DNA from: CAZLXG01 sp964563585
GTDB taxonomy: Bacteria > Bacteroidota > Bacteroidia > Flavobacteriales > Flavobacteriaceae
Direction: 5' to 3'
DNA length: 31,038 bases
NCBI GenBank assembly: GCA_964563585.1
Contig: CAZLXG010000025.1
Location: 1-31,038 of the forward strand
A program made the translations under genes and the position numbers. The notes below the pieces were generated by a model. That model had not been told where the DNA came from. It did not search any database and saw only the letters and a program-made list of their open reading frames with translations. Of this stretch, positions 15,090-22,566 are shown piece after piece. The stretch's first letter is position 1, and the number at the start of each line of letters is the position of its first letter.

Positions 15090-16106
15090 ATGACCATAGA
15101 CCTAAGAAGCGATACCGTTACCAAACCAACAAAACCTATGTTGGAAGCTATGATGCAAGCTAAAGTTGGCGACGATGTTTTTAAAGAAGACCCAACTGTA
15201 AACGAGTTAGAAAAACGAATAGCAAGTATGTTTGGTAAGCCAAAAGCTTTGTTTTTTCCTTCTGGTACAATGGCAAATCAAACCGCAATAAAATTGCACA
15301 CAAATCCGGGAGATCAAGTGATTTGTGATAAATATGCTCATATTTTTAATTATGAATCTGGAGGCGCAGCATTTAATAGTGGTGTGTCTTGTAATTTAAT
15401 TGATGGAAATAGAGGTATGTTTACCGCAAATCAAGTTAAGGAAGCCATAAACCCAAATGCGTTTTATTATAGTAAAACAAGTTTAGTTGAAATAGAGAAC
15501 ACGACAAATAAAGGTGGAGGTGCATGTTGGGATTTTGACGAAATAAAAAAAATCAGAAAAATTTGTGATGAAAATAATTTAGGTTTTCATTTAGATGGTG
15601 CCAGAATATGGAATGCTTTGGTTACTAAAAACGAAACAGCTAAGCAGTATGGAGATGTTTTCGATACTATTTCGGTGTGTTTAAGTAAAGGTTTAGGTTG
15701 CCCAATAGGGTCAGTTTTGGTAGGTAACGAGAAGATTATGGAAAACGCTATTAGAATAAGAAAAATATTTGGCGGTAATATGAGGCAAGTTGGTTATTTG
15801 GCAGCGGCAGGATTATATGCTTTAGATAATAATATGGATAGATTAGCTGATGACCATAATAGAGCAAAAGAAATAGGGGAGACGTTAAGTAAATTATCAA
15901 TAATAAAAACAGTTGAACCTATTGAAACTAATATTGTAATTTTCGAGTTGAATAGCGATGTTGACGAAACAGGTTTTGTACAAAAATTAACAGATAACAA
16001 CATTCATATAATAGGAATGGGTGGCGGAAAATTACGTATGGTTACGCATTTAGATTATACCGGTGTTATGCATGAAAAGTTTCTTGATTTTATAAGAAGT
16101 ATTTAG
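15090..16106 (+). CDS. ltaE: Low-specificity L-threonine aldolase
   Basis: PLP enzyme of fold type I that cleaves L-threonine or L-allo-threonine to glycine and acetaldehyde. The N-terminus IDLRSDTVTKPTKPMLEAM is the family hallmark, with VGDDVFKEDPTVNELE next, FFPSGTMANQ (55-64) at the PLP phosphate, LDGARIWNA (168-176) with the PLP-binding Asp, and the Schiff-base Lys200 in VCLSKGLGCPIGS. The length of 338 residues is normal. Spacing of 3 bases from the metalloprotease stop shows transcriptional and likely translational coupling. A weak terminator may lie at 16199-16222. Confidence 0.94.
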   Translation: MTIDLRSDTVTKPTKPMLEAMMQAKVGDDVFKEDPTVNELEKRIASMFGKPKALFFPSGTMANQTAIKLHTNPGDQVICDKYAHIFNYESGGAAFNSGVSCNLIDGNRGMFTANQVKEAINPNAFYYSKTSLVEIENTTNKGGGACWDFDEIKKIRKICDENNLGFHLDGARIWNALVTKNETAKQYGDVFDTISVCLSKGLGCPIGSVLVGNEKIMENAIRIRKIFGGNMRQVGYLAAAGLYALDNNMDRLADDHNRAKEIGETLSKLSIIKTVEPIETNIVIFELNSDVDETGFVQKLTDNNIHIIGMGGGKLRMVTHLDYTGVMHEKFLDFIRSI

Positions 16107-16243
16107 TTTTTATTCAACAAAATTTCAATTTCTTTAGGTATAAAAAGTTCTTCTTTTGTTGGATATACAAGAATGGTATATTTAAAGCTATCATTAATCC
16201 GATAAATTTTCTTATCGGTTTTAAAAAATCATTTTTTGTTGAA
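16103..16243 (-). other. Start-less open frame, possible gene scrap
   Basis: A 46-codon minus-strand frame without a start codon reads KTDKKIYRINDSFKYTILVY and then PTKEELFIPKEIEILLNKN to a TAA that overlaps the ltaE stop. The composition is protein-like, and an ATG lies just upstream in another frame next to a T run, as if one base had been gained or lost. I cannot assign a family. It may be chance. Confidence 0.22.
16199..16222 (+). terminator. Possible weak terminator after ltaE
   Basis: A 7-bp stem CCGATAA (16199-16205) and TTATCGG (16212-16218) with a 6-base loop is followed by TTTT. It is about 95 bases after the ltaE stop. The short U run makes it a weak call. Confidence 0.45.
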
Positions 16244-16307
16244 CAACTAATAAATAGCCAAGATTAAAAAAAGAGAAAGTGATATTGAATTTTTTATAAG
16301 TTTCATT

Positions 16308-16631
16308 CTACTTAAACATATCCATTCCAGAAATATTAGGCATACCTTCTTTAGCAACTGCAGATAGTTCCGCTTCATTAATACTTGTAGCTCTTTCAAT
16401 AGCTTTGTTAAGTGTTAAAACAAGATAATCTTCAAGTTGTTCTTTGTCTGCTAGCAATTCATCATCAATCGTAATAGATTTTATTTGTCTATTCGCTGTA
16501 AGTGTTACTTGTAATAAATTATCACTGCTTTTTTCATCAATTAAAACTGTATCCAAACGTTTTTTAGTTTCTTCAACTTTCTTTTGGGCTTCTTTAAGTT
16601 TGCCCATCATACCCATCATATCTCCAAACAT
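16308..16631 (-). CDS. YbaB/EbfC family nucleoid-associated protein
   Basis: A 107-residue DNA-binding protein that forms tweezer-like dimers. The N-terminus MFGDMMGMMGKLKEAQKKVEETKKRL is a Met-rich start to the long helix, followed by the beta sheet (VTLTANRQIKSITIDDELL) and a second helix (EDYLVLTLNKAIERA), ending with the usual GMPNISGMDMFK tail. In many bacteria this gene lies by dnaX and recR; here it is alone and faces an oligopeptidase gene. Its -7 box is at 16656-16663, giving a leader of about 20 bases. Confidence 0.93.
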   Translation of the reverse strand: MFGDMMGMMGKLKEAQKKVEETKKRLDTVLIDEKSSDNLLQVTLTANRQIKSITIDDELLADKEQLEDYLVLTLNKAIERATSINEAELSAVAKEGMPNISGMDMFK

Positions 16632-16655
16632 AATTTTATAAATTTTAATTCAACG

Positions 16656-16663
16656 CAAAGCTA
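16656..16663 (-). promoter_or_regulatory. -7 promoter box of ybaB-family gene
   Basis: The minus strand reads TAGCTTTG, an exact TAnnTTTG, with a leader of about 20 bases to the ATG at 16631. It is only 11 bases from the divergent box at 16675-16682. Confidence 0.55.
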
Positions 16664-16674
16664 TTTAATTTTTA

Positions 16675-16682
16675 TACTTTTG
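16675..16682 (+). promoter_or_regulatory. -7 promoter box of the oligopeptidase gene
   Basis: TACTTTTG matches TAnnTTTG. The predicted transcript start near 16687 lies downstream of the long-frame ATG at 16584 and so forces a later translation start (TTG at 16716). Confidence 0.55.
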
Positions 16683-16715
16683 AATGCTAAAATTAAGAAT
16701 AAATATTTCTCTCTT

Positions 16716-18776
16716 TTGAAAAACACAATTTCTCCTCCAATTGCTAAAAAGCAACCTAAAGAACTTTCTATTCATAATGATGTAAGAATCGATAATTACT
16801 ATTGGTTAAATGATAAAGAAAATCCTGAAGTAATTGATTATTTAAATAATGAAAATAAGTATACCAAAAGTATGATGAAGCATACTGAAGGCTTTCAGAA
16901 GAATTTATTTGAAGAAATGAAAGGTAGAATTAAAGAAGACGATACTTCAGTGCCATACAAATTAAATGGATATTGGTATATAACTCGTTTTGAAAAAGGA
17001 CAGGATTACCCAATATATTTGCGTAAAAAAGAAACTTTAGATGCATCAGAAGAAATTTTGTTTAATTGTAATGATATGGCAAAAGACCATTCTTATTTTA
17101 AATTAGGCGGTATTTCAATAAGTCCAGACAATACGTTAGCAGCTTTTTCTACCGATACAGTTAGTAGACGTCAATATACTATTCAAATTAAAAATTTAGT
17201 TACAGGTGAAATTTATTCAGATAAAATAAAAAATACAACTGGAAGCGCAACTTGGGCGAGCGATAATAAAACGCTGTTTTATACAATTAAAGATGAAGTG
17301 ACGTTGCGTTCACATAAAGTTTTCAAACATAAATTATATACAGAAACAAAAGAAGATGTTGAGGTTTATTATGAGGCAGACGATACATTTAACACGTTTG
17401 TATACAAATCAAAATCTAAAAAATATATCATTATTGGGTCTTCAAGTACAGTAAGTACAGAATATCGTTTTTTAAATGCTGATACACCAGATGGAGATTT
17501 TAAGATATTTCAAGAACGTCAACGTGATTTAGAATATAGTATAGCGCATTATGAAACATCATTTTATATTATTTCAAATAATGATGAATCAACAAATTTC
17601 AAGCTATCAAAAACAAACGAAAACACTACAGAAAAGTCACATTGGCAAGATGTTATTCCTCATAGAAAAGATGTTTTATTAGAAGATATTGAAATTTATA
17701 AAGATTATTTAGTAGTAAATGAGCGTAAAAACGGACTAAATAATTTGCACATTATGAGTTGGGACGGAAATGAAGATTATTATTTGCCTTTTAATTCTGA
17801 AACATACACAGCATATATTGGTAATAATCCCGATTTTGATAGCCATATTTTGCGGTATGGATACAACTCATTGACTTGTCCAAGTTCGGTTATAGATTAT
17901 AATTTTAAAACGAAACAAAGTGAAATAAAAAAGGAGCATGAAGTTTTAGGAGGAAAATTTAATAAAGATAATTATATATCTGAGCGTATTTGGGCAACAG
18001 CGAAAGATGGTGTAAAAGTGCCAATTTCCTTAGTTTATAAAAAAGGGACAGAATTAGACGGAACAAGCCCTTTGCTACAATATGCATATGGTTCGTACGG
18101 TTCAACTATAGATCCCTCTTTTTCAAGTATTCGTTTAAGTATGCTTGATAGAGGTTTTATTTATGCTATTGCTCACGTTCGTGGAAGTGAATATTTAGGT
18201 AGAAATTGGTATGAAAACGGTAAATTATTAACTAAAATAAATACGTTTACAGATTTTATTGATTGCTCAAAACATTTGATTGCTCAAAATTACACTTCAA
18301 ATAGGCATTTATATGCTTATGGAGGTTCGGCAGGCGGATTATTAATGGGAGCAATTATTAATATGAATCCAGAATTATACAACGGTGTTTTAGCAGCTGT
18401 TCCTTTTGTTGATGTGGTTACCACAATGTTAGATGATACAATTCCATTAACAACAGGAGAGTATGACGAATGGGGAAATCCTAATAACATTGAATATTAT
18501 AACTATATGAAATTGTATTCACCTTACGATAATGTTGAAGCTAAAGAATACCCACATATGTTAGTAACAACTGGTTTGCACGATTCTCAAGTGCAATATT
18601 GGGAACCTGCAAAATGGGTAGCAAAACTTAGAGAGTTAAAAAGTGATTCTAATACACTATTACTTCATACGGATATGGATTCTGGTCATGGTGGTGCTTC
18701 AGGTCGTTTTGAGAGCTTAAAAGAAGTCGCATTAGAGTATGTTTTCTTATTAGATTTAGAGGGAATTCATGCTTAA
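16716..18776 (+). CDS. ptrB: S9 family peptidase, oligopeptidase B-like
   Basis: Serine oligopeptidase of the prolyl oligopeptidase family; oligopeptidase B cleaves short peptides after Arg or Lys. With TTG at 16716 as start (MKNTISPPIAKKQPKEL once initiated) it is 686 residues, the same length as Escherichia coli PtrB. The frame continues upstream to an ATG at 16584, but that would overlap the ybaB-family gene and lie before the promoter. The N-terminal part (YYWLNDKENPEV onward) is the beta-propeller; the hydrolase domain holds YAYGGSAGGLLMG with nucleophile Ser538, then GLHDSQVQYWEPAKW (Asp) and SGHGGASGR (His). No signal peptide is seen, so it is cytoplasmic. S2 specificity residues were not checked, so the Arg/Lys preference is inferred from overall likeness. 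Confidence 0.9.
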   Translation: MKNTISPPIAKKQPKELSIHNDVRIDNYYWLNDKENPEVIDYLNNENKYTKSMMKHTEGFQKNLFEEMKGRIKEDDTSVPYKLNGYWYITRFEKGQDYPIYLRKKETLDASEEILFNCNDMAKDHSYFKLGGISISPDNTLAAFSTDTVSRRQYTIQIKNLVTGEIYSDKIKNTTGSATWASDNKTLFYTIKDEVTLRSHKVFKHKLYTETKEDVEVYYEADDTFNTFVYKSKSKKYIIIGSSSTVSTEYRFLNADTPDGDFKIFQERQRDLEYSIAHYETSFYIISNNDESTNFKLSKTNENTTEKSHWQDVIPHRKDVLLEDIEIYKDYLVVNERKNGLNNLHIMSWDGNEDYYLPFNSETYTAYIGNNPDFDSHILRYGYNSLTCPSSVIDYNFKTKQSEIKKEHEVLGGKFNKDNYISERIWATAKDGVKVPISLVYKKGTELDGTSPLLQYAYGSYGSTIDPSFSSIRLSMLDRGFIYAIAHVRGSEYLGRNWYENGKLLTKINTFTDFIDCSKHLIAQNYTSNRHLYAYGGSAGGLLMGAIINMNPELYNGVLAAVPFVDVVTTMLDDTIPLTTGEYDEWGNPNNIEYYNYMKLYSPYDNVEAKEYPHMLVTTGLHDSQVQYWEPAKWVAKLRELKSDSNTLLLHTDMDSGHGGASGRFESLKEVALEYVFLLDLEGIHA

Positions 18777-18791
18777 TCAAAAAAAAATGTT

Positions 18792-18799
18792 TATTTTTG
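18792..18799 (+). promoter_or_regulatory. -7 promoter box of the cysteate-synthase-like gene
   Basis: TATTTTTG matches TAnnTTTG; predicted leader about 54 bases to the ATG at 18858. No TTG element at the usual spacing. Confidence 0.5.
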
Positions 18800-18857
18800 T
18801 CAGGTTTTAAGTTACACTTATTTTTAGTAATATTACTGTAGCTTATAAAAAGCATTT

Positions 18858-19898
18858 ATGAAACACAAAAATCAGGTTTTTGATAGTGTATTAGATTTAA
18901 TAGGTAAAACTCCGCTTATTAGACTTAATAAAATAACTTCGAAGTATAAAGGTAACTTTTTTGCAAAAGTAGAAGCCTTTAATCCAGGACATTCTTCAAA
19001 AGATAGAATAGCACTTTACATAATAGAGCAAGCTGAAAAGCAAGGCATTTTAAAACCAGGCGATACCATTATAGAAACTACCTCTGGTAATACAGGTTTT
19101 AGTATTGCTATGGTTAGTATAATTAAAGGTTATAATTGCGTTTTAGCAGTAAGTTCTAAATCATCGGCAGATAAAATAGACATGCTAAAAACAATGGGAG
19201 CAAAGGTTTATGTTTGTCCTGCGCATGTTAGTGCAGACGATTCTAGGTCTTATTATCAAGTTGCTAAACGTTTGCATGAAGAAATAAAAGGTTCGGTATA
19301 TATAAACCAGTATTTTAATCAATTGAATATTGATGCGCATTATCTGTCTTCAGGTCCAGAAATTTGGAATCAAACTGAAGGTAAAATAACACATCTTATT
19401 GCCTGTAGTGGAACTGGAGGAACTATTTCTGGTATAGCAAAGTATTTAAAAGAGCAAAATTCAGATATTAAAGTTATTGGTGTGGATGCTTTTGGTTCTG
19501 TGATTAAAAAATATCATGAAACAAGAGAGTTTGATGCAGAAGAAATTTATCCGTACAGAATTGAAGGTTTAGGTAAAAATTTAATACCAACAGCTACAGA
19601 TTTTGATGTTATTGATGAATTTGTAAAAGTAACAGATGAAGAAAGTGCACATACAGCTAGATTAATTGCAAGAACAGAAGGTTTATTTGTTGGTTACACA
19701 TCTGGTGCAGCAATGCAAGCTATTAAGCAATTAAACGAACAAGGAAGATTTGCAGAAAACGATAATGTTGTTGTAATATTTCCAGACCACGGTTCGCGTT
19801 ATATGAGTAAAATTTATAGTGATAAATGGATGCAAGAACAAGGATTTTTCGATAGTATTCATGAAGAATCAGCAGAAACTATCCAGTATATAAAATAA
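18858..19898 (+). CDS. capA: PLP-dependent cysteine-synthase/CBS-like enzyme, probable cysteate synthase
   Basis: Fold-type II PLP enzyme. The Schiff-base Lys48 is in GHSSKDRIA, the substrate loop is ETTSGNTGFS (73-82), and the PLP-phosphate loop is SGTGGTISG (184-192). The 346-residue length matches the catalytic core of cystathionine beta-synthase, without CBS regulatory domains. Known biology: in capnine-making Bacteroidota, CapA, a close relative of cystathionine beta-synthase, makes cysteate from O-phosphoserine and sulfite, and CapB then acylates it. The next gene is an alpha-oxoamine synthase like CapB, so I infer CapA. No other cysteine or methionine gene is near. Alternative: an ordinary cysteine or cystathionine synthase. 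It has its own promoter and terminator, so it is not strictly in one operon with the next gene. Confidence 0.72.
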   Translation: MKHKNQVFDSVLDLIGKTPLIRLNKITSKYKGNFFAKVEAFNPGHSSKDRIALYIIEQAEKQGILKPGDTIIETTSGNTGFSIAMVSIIKGYNCVLAVSSKSSADKIDMLKTMGAKVYVCPAHVSADDSRSYYQVAKRLHEEIKGSVYINQYFNQLNIDAHYLSSGPEIWNQTEGKITHLIACSGTGGTISGIAKYLKEQNSDIKVIGVDAFGSVIKKYHETREFDAEEIYPYRIEGLGKNLIPTATDFDVIDEFVKVTDEESAHTARLIARTEGLFVGYTSGAAMQAIKQLNEQGRFAENDNVVVIFPDHGSRYMSKIYSDKWMQEQGFFDSIHEESAETIQYIK

Positions 19899-19916
19899 TA
19901 TTTACAAAACATATTG

Positions 19917-19963
19917 AAAAAAGAGGTGGATTTTTGATATAACAAAAAACTACCTCTTTTTTT
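19917..19963 (+). terminator. Terminator between the capA-like and capB-like genes
   Basis: An 11-bp outer stem AAAAAAGAGGT (19917-19927) and ACCTCTTTTTT (19952-19962), with an inner TTTTTG (19931-19936) and CAAAAA (19943-19948) pairing, ends in a T run. It lies 18 bases after the stop. Confidence 0.82.
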
Positions 19964-20014
19964 ATTTTATGAATAATTGAACGGTAAAAATTATGTTCAA
20001 ACCATATAAATATT

Positions 20015-20022
20015 TAATTTTG
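20015..20022 (+). promoter_or_regulatory. -7 promoter box of the capB-like gene
   Basis: TAATTTTG matches TAnnTTTG. The predicted leader is about 83 bases, long for this genome, and carries a hairpin at 20055-20075. Confidence 0.5.
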
Positions 20023-20054
20023 CAATAACTAACTAAAACTTAAAAAGCATTCAT

Positions 20055-20075
20055 CATACAATATTTAATTGTATG
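20055..20075 (+). promoter_or_regulatory. Hairpin in the capB-like leader
   Basis: A perfect 8-bp inverted repeat CATACAAT (20055-20062) and ATTGTATG (20068-20075) around a 5-base loop, 34 bases before the ATG. No T run follows, so it is not a terminator. It may be an operator for a dimeric repressor or a leader RNA structure. Confidence 0.4.
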
Positions 20076-20109
20076 TGTTTGATTTTGATAGCACTAAGAT
20101 TTATAATAG

Positions 20110-21369
20110 ATGAGAGATTTATTTGAAAAGATTTATAAAGATAAAGGACCATTAGGAAAGTGGGCTTCACAAGCAGAAGGTTATTTTGTATTTCCTAAAT
20201 TAGAAGGCGAGATATCTAACCGAATGAAGTTTCAAGGAAAAGATGTTATTACTTGGAGTATTAATGATTATCTAGGATTGGCTAACCATCCAGAAGTACG
20301 TAAAGTAGATGCACAAGCAGCTGCAGATTACGGTTCTGCATATCCAATGGGAGCAAGAATGATGTCTGGTCATACAGGTTTACATGAACAACTTCAAAAT
20401 GAATTAGCAGAATTTGTAAATAAAGAAGCTTCTTATTTATTAAATTTTGGGTATCAAGGCATGGTTTCTACCATTGATGCCTTAGTTTCAAAAAATGACA
20501 TTATTGTTTATGATGTTGATGCACATGCCTGTATTATTGATGGAGTAAGATTGCATCATGGAAAGCGTTTTACTTACAGACATAACGATATAGAAAGTTT
20601 AGAAAAAAACTTAGATAGAGCTACTAAAATGGCTGAACAAACTGGAGGAGGGATTTTAGTAATTTCTGAAGGTGTGTTTGGTATGCGTGGAGAACAAGGA
20701 CGTTTAAAAGAAATAGTAGCGCTTAAAGAAAAATATAATTTTAGATTTTTTGTTGATGATGCACATGGTTTCGGTACACTTGGTAAAACAGGAGCAGGAG
20801 CAGGAGAAGAGCAAGGTGTTCAAGATGGTATAGATGTATATTTTGCAACGTTTGCAAAAGCTATGGCAAGTACAGGAGCATTTATAGCAGCAGACCAAGA
20901 AATTGTTGATTATTTAAAATACAACTTGCGTTCTCAAATGTTTGCTAAATCGTTACAGATGCAATTAGTTGTTGGTGCTTTAAAGCGTTTAGATATGCTG
21001 AGAACAATGCCAGAATTAAAACAAAATTTATGGACTATTGTTGATACGCTGCAATCTGGATTAAAAGAGCGTGGTTTTGATATTGGAACAACACAAAGTT
21101 GTGTGACACCTGTGTTTTTAAATGGAAGTATTCCCGAGGCAATGGCATTGGTTAGAGATTTACGTGAAAACTACGGAATATTCTGTTCTATAGTGGTTTA
21201 TCCTGTTATACCTAAAGGATTAATATTACTTAGAATGATTCCTACGGCTACACATACTTTGGAAGATGTATCAGTAACATTAGATGCTTTTGATGCTATT
21301 AGAACACGTTTAGAAAACGGAACTTACAAGCGTTTATCTGCCGCAGTTATGGCAGCAATGGGAGAATAA
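20110..21369 (+). CDS. capB: Alpha-oxoamine synthase, probable cysteate C-fatty acyltransferase
   Basis: PLP enzyme of the AONS family that condenses an amino acid with an acyl thioester and releases CO2; relatives are serine palmitoyltransferase, KBL and BioF. Motifs: WSINDYLGLANHPEV (49-63), YGSAYPMGARMMSGHTGLH (74-92), the PLP-stacking His139 in DVDAHACIIDG, FVDDAHGFG (214-222) and the Schiff-base Lys250 in TFAKAMASTGAF. Length 419 residues. Next to a CBS-like enzyme in a gliding-type flavobacterium, the natural role is CapB: cysteate plus an iso-branched acyl thioester gives 3-dehydrocapnine, the sulfonolipid base. Serine palmitoyltransferase is the main alternative and cannot be excluded by eye. 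No 3-ketoreductase (CapC) is in the window. The gene has its own -7 box and long leader. Confidence 0.78.
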   Translation: MRDLFEKIYKDKGPLGKWASQAEGYFVFPKLEGEISNRMKFQGKDVITWSINDYLGLANHPEVRKVDAQAAADYGSAYPMGARMMSGHTGLHEQLQNELAEFVNKEASYLLNFGYQGMVSTIDALVSKNDIIVYDVDAHACIIDGVRLHHGKRFTYRHNDIESLEKNLDRATKMAEQTGGGILVISEGVFGMRGEQGRLKEIVALKEKYNFRFFVDDAHGFGTLGKTGAGAGEEQGVQDGIDVYFATFAKAMASTGAFIAADQEIVDYLKYNLRSQMFAKSLQMQLVVGALKRLDMLRTMPELKQNLWTIVDTLQSGLKERGFDIGTTQSCVTPVFLNGSIPEAMALVRDLRENYGIFCSIVVYPVIPKGLILLRMIPTATHTLEDVSVTLDAFDAIRTRLENGTYKRLSAAVMAAMGE

Positions 21370-21390
21370 AATTTTCAAAATATAAATAAG

Positions 21391-21420
21391 AATAAATCCG
21401 ATTTAATAATCGGATTTATT
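21391..21420. terminator. Bidirectional terminator between convergent genes
   Basis: A perfect 13-bp stem AATAAATCCGATT (21391-21403) and AATCGGATTTATT (21408-21420) with a 4-base loop TAAT. It directly abuts the stop codon of the minus-strand GNAT gene (21421-21423) and is 21 bases after the capB-like stop. Confidence 0.78.
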
Positions 21421-22542
21421 TTATGCAATATCTTTTTTAAACGTGCAACGTTTTTTGTGTGTTACGGGATTAAAGTTTTTCCAAATTTTATGAATTGCTG
21501 TGTTGTCTGCTAGTTCTGGTGTTCGCAAACATTCAACAATTCCTTTTTTACTAAAACTCTCATGAAACTCATTAAAAACAATCGCATGTACGCCTTTGTT
21601 TTGGTAGTCTGGATGTACTCCAATTAAATAGAATGTTACTTTTTTACTATGTTTTTTAGCATGTAATAAATGTCGTATTCCAAAAGGGAATAATCTTCCA
21701 TTCATTTTTTGTAAAGCTTCAGCATACGACGGCATTACAATTCCAAAGGCTACTAATTCATCATTTTCATCAACAACAAATTTGATGTATTCTGGATTTA
21801 TAAAGCTTAAAAATTTCTTTTTAAAATAGGTAATTTGTATATCGGTAATTTTTACAAATGAAGATAGTGATGAATAGCTTTTGTTAAATAAATCAAACAT
21901 TTTATCAGCATAAGGCATCACTTCGCTTGTTTTAGAAAAATACAAAGGTTTTAATTTGTAGCGTTTTTTTATGATTTCTTGTATTCTATAAAAATTTTCC
22001 TTTTTAATATCAGAAAAAGCGTGTTTGTTTTCTAAGTATTCCTTTTCTATTTTATATCCAAGTTGCTCAAAATGAGAAGCGTAATACGGATGGTTATACC
22101 ATGTTATCATGGTGCCTATATGGTCAAATCCATAAGTTAAAACGCCTACTTTGTCTAAATTAGAAAACCCGACAGGGCCTTCTATGTATTCAAGATTATT
22201 TTCTTTACCAATAGAGTTTACTTTTTCAAGTAGAGCTTTAGTAATATCAACATCATCAATAACATCAAACCAACCGAAACGCATCTTTTTTAAATCCTGA
22301 TCTTTAACTTCCAGCCAGTTAATTATGGCAGCAATACGACCAACAATTTCATCATTTCTATATGCAAGAAACAGAGTAGCTTCGGCATCATTAAAAACAG
22401 GGTTTTCTTTTTTGTTGAAAGTTTTAATTTCCTGACTAATAATAGGTGGAACCCAGTATTTTGAGTCTTTATATAATTTAAAAGGAAATTTTACAAAAGC
22501 TTTTAAATCTTTTTTTGTTTTAACTTCTTTTACTACAATCAT
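21421..22542 (-). CDS. GNAT-fold acyltransferase (YghO-like), candidate sulfonolipid/ceramide N-acyltransferase
   Basis: A 373-residue protein related to the YghO group of two-part GNAT-like proteins. The N-terminal part holds FPFKLYKDSKYWVPP (about 19-33), a conserved membrane-lipid-acyltransferase-like opening of this family; the C-terminal GNAT core has the acyl-CoA loop in YLIGVHPDYQNKGVHA and LRTPELADNTAIHKIW. Known biology: the bacterial ceramide synthase (bCerS) is a GNAT-type acyltransferase that works beside a serine palmitoyltransferase. Because it converges on the capB-like gene, I infer that it may N-acylate capnine (or dehydrocapnine) to the mature sulfonolipid. This is unproven; the substrate could be another amine. 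It is preceded, 24 bases away, by the outer-membrane protein gene on the same strand. Confidence 0.7.
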   Translation of the reverse strand: MIVVKEVKTKKDLKAFVKFPFKLYKDSKYWVPPIISQEIKTFNKKENPVFNDAEATLFLAYRNDEIVGRIAAIINWLEVKDQDLKKMRFGWFDVIDDVDITKALLEKVNSIGKENNLEYIEGPVGFSNLDKVGVLTYGFDHIGTMITWYNHPYYASHFEQLGYKIEKEYLENKHAFSDIKKENFYRIQEIIKKRYKLKPLYFSKTSEVMPYADKMFDLFNKSYSSLSSFVKITDIQITYFKKKFLSFINPEYIKFVVDENDELVAFGIVMPSYAEALQKMNGRLFPFGIRHLLHAKKHSKKVTFYLIGVHPDYQNKGVHAIVFNEFHESFSKKGIVECLRTPELADNTAIHKIWKNFNPVTHKKRCTFKKDIA

Positions 22543-22566
22543 ATTTAAGCGGAAATTCTTTGCCTT

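Noticed and set aside
16584..16715. N-terminal extension of the oligopeptidase from ATG 16584
   Set aside because: It overlaps the ybaB-family gene on the other strand, contains no family sequence, and lies before the promoter box.
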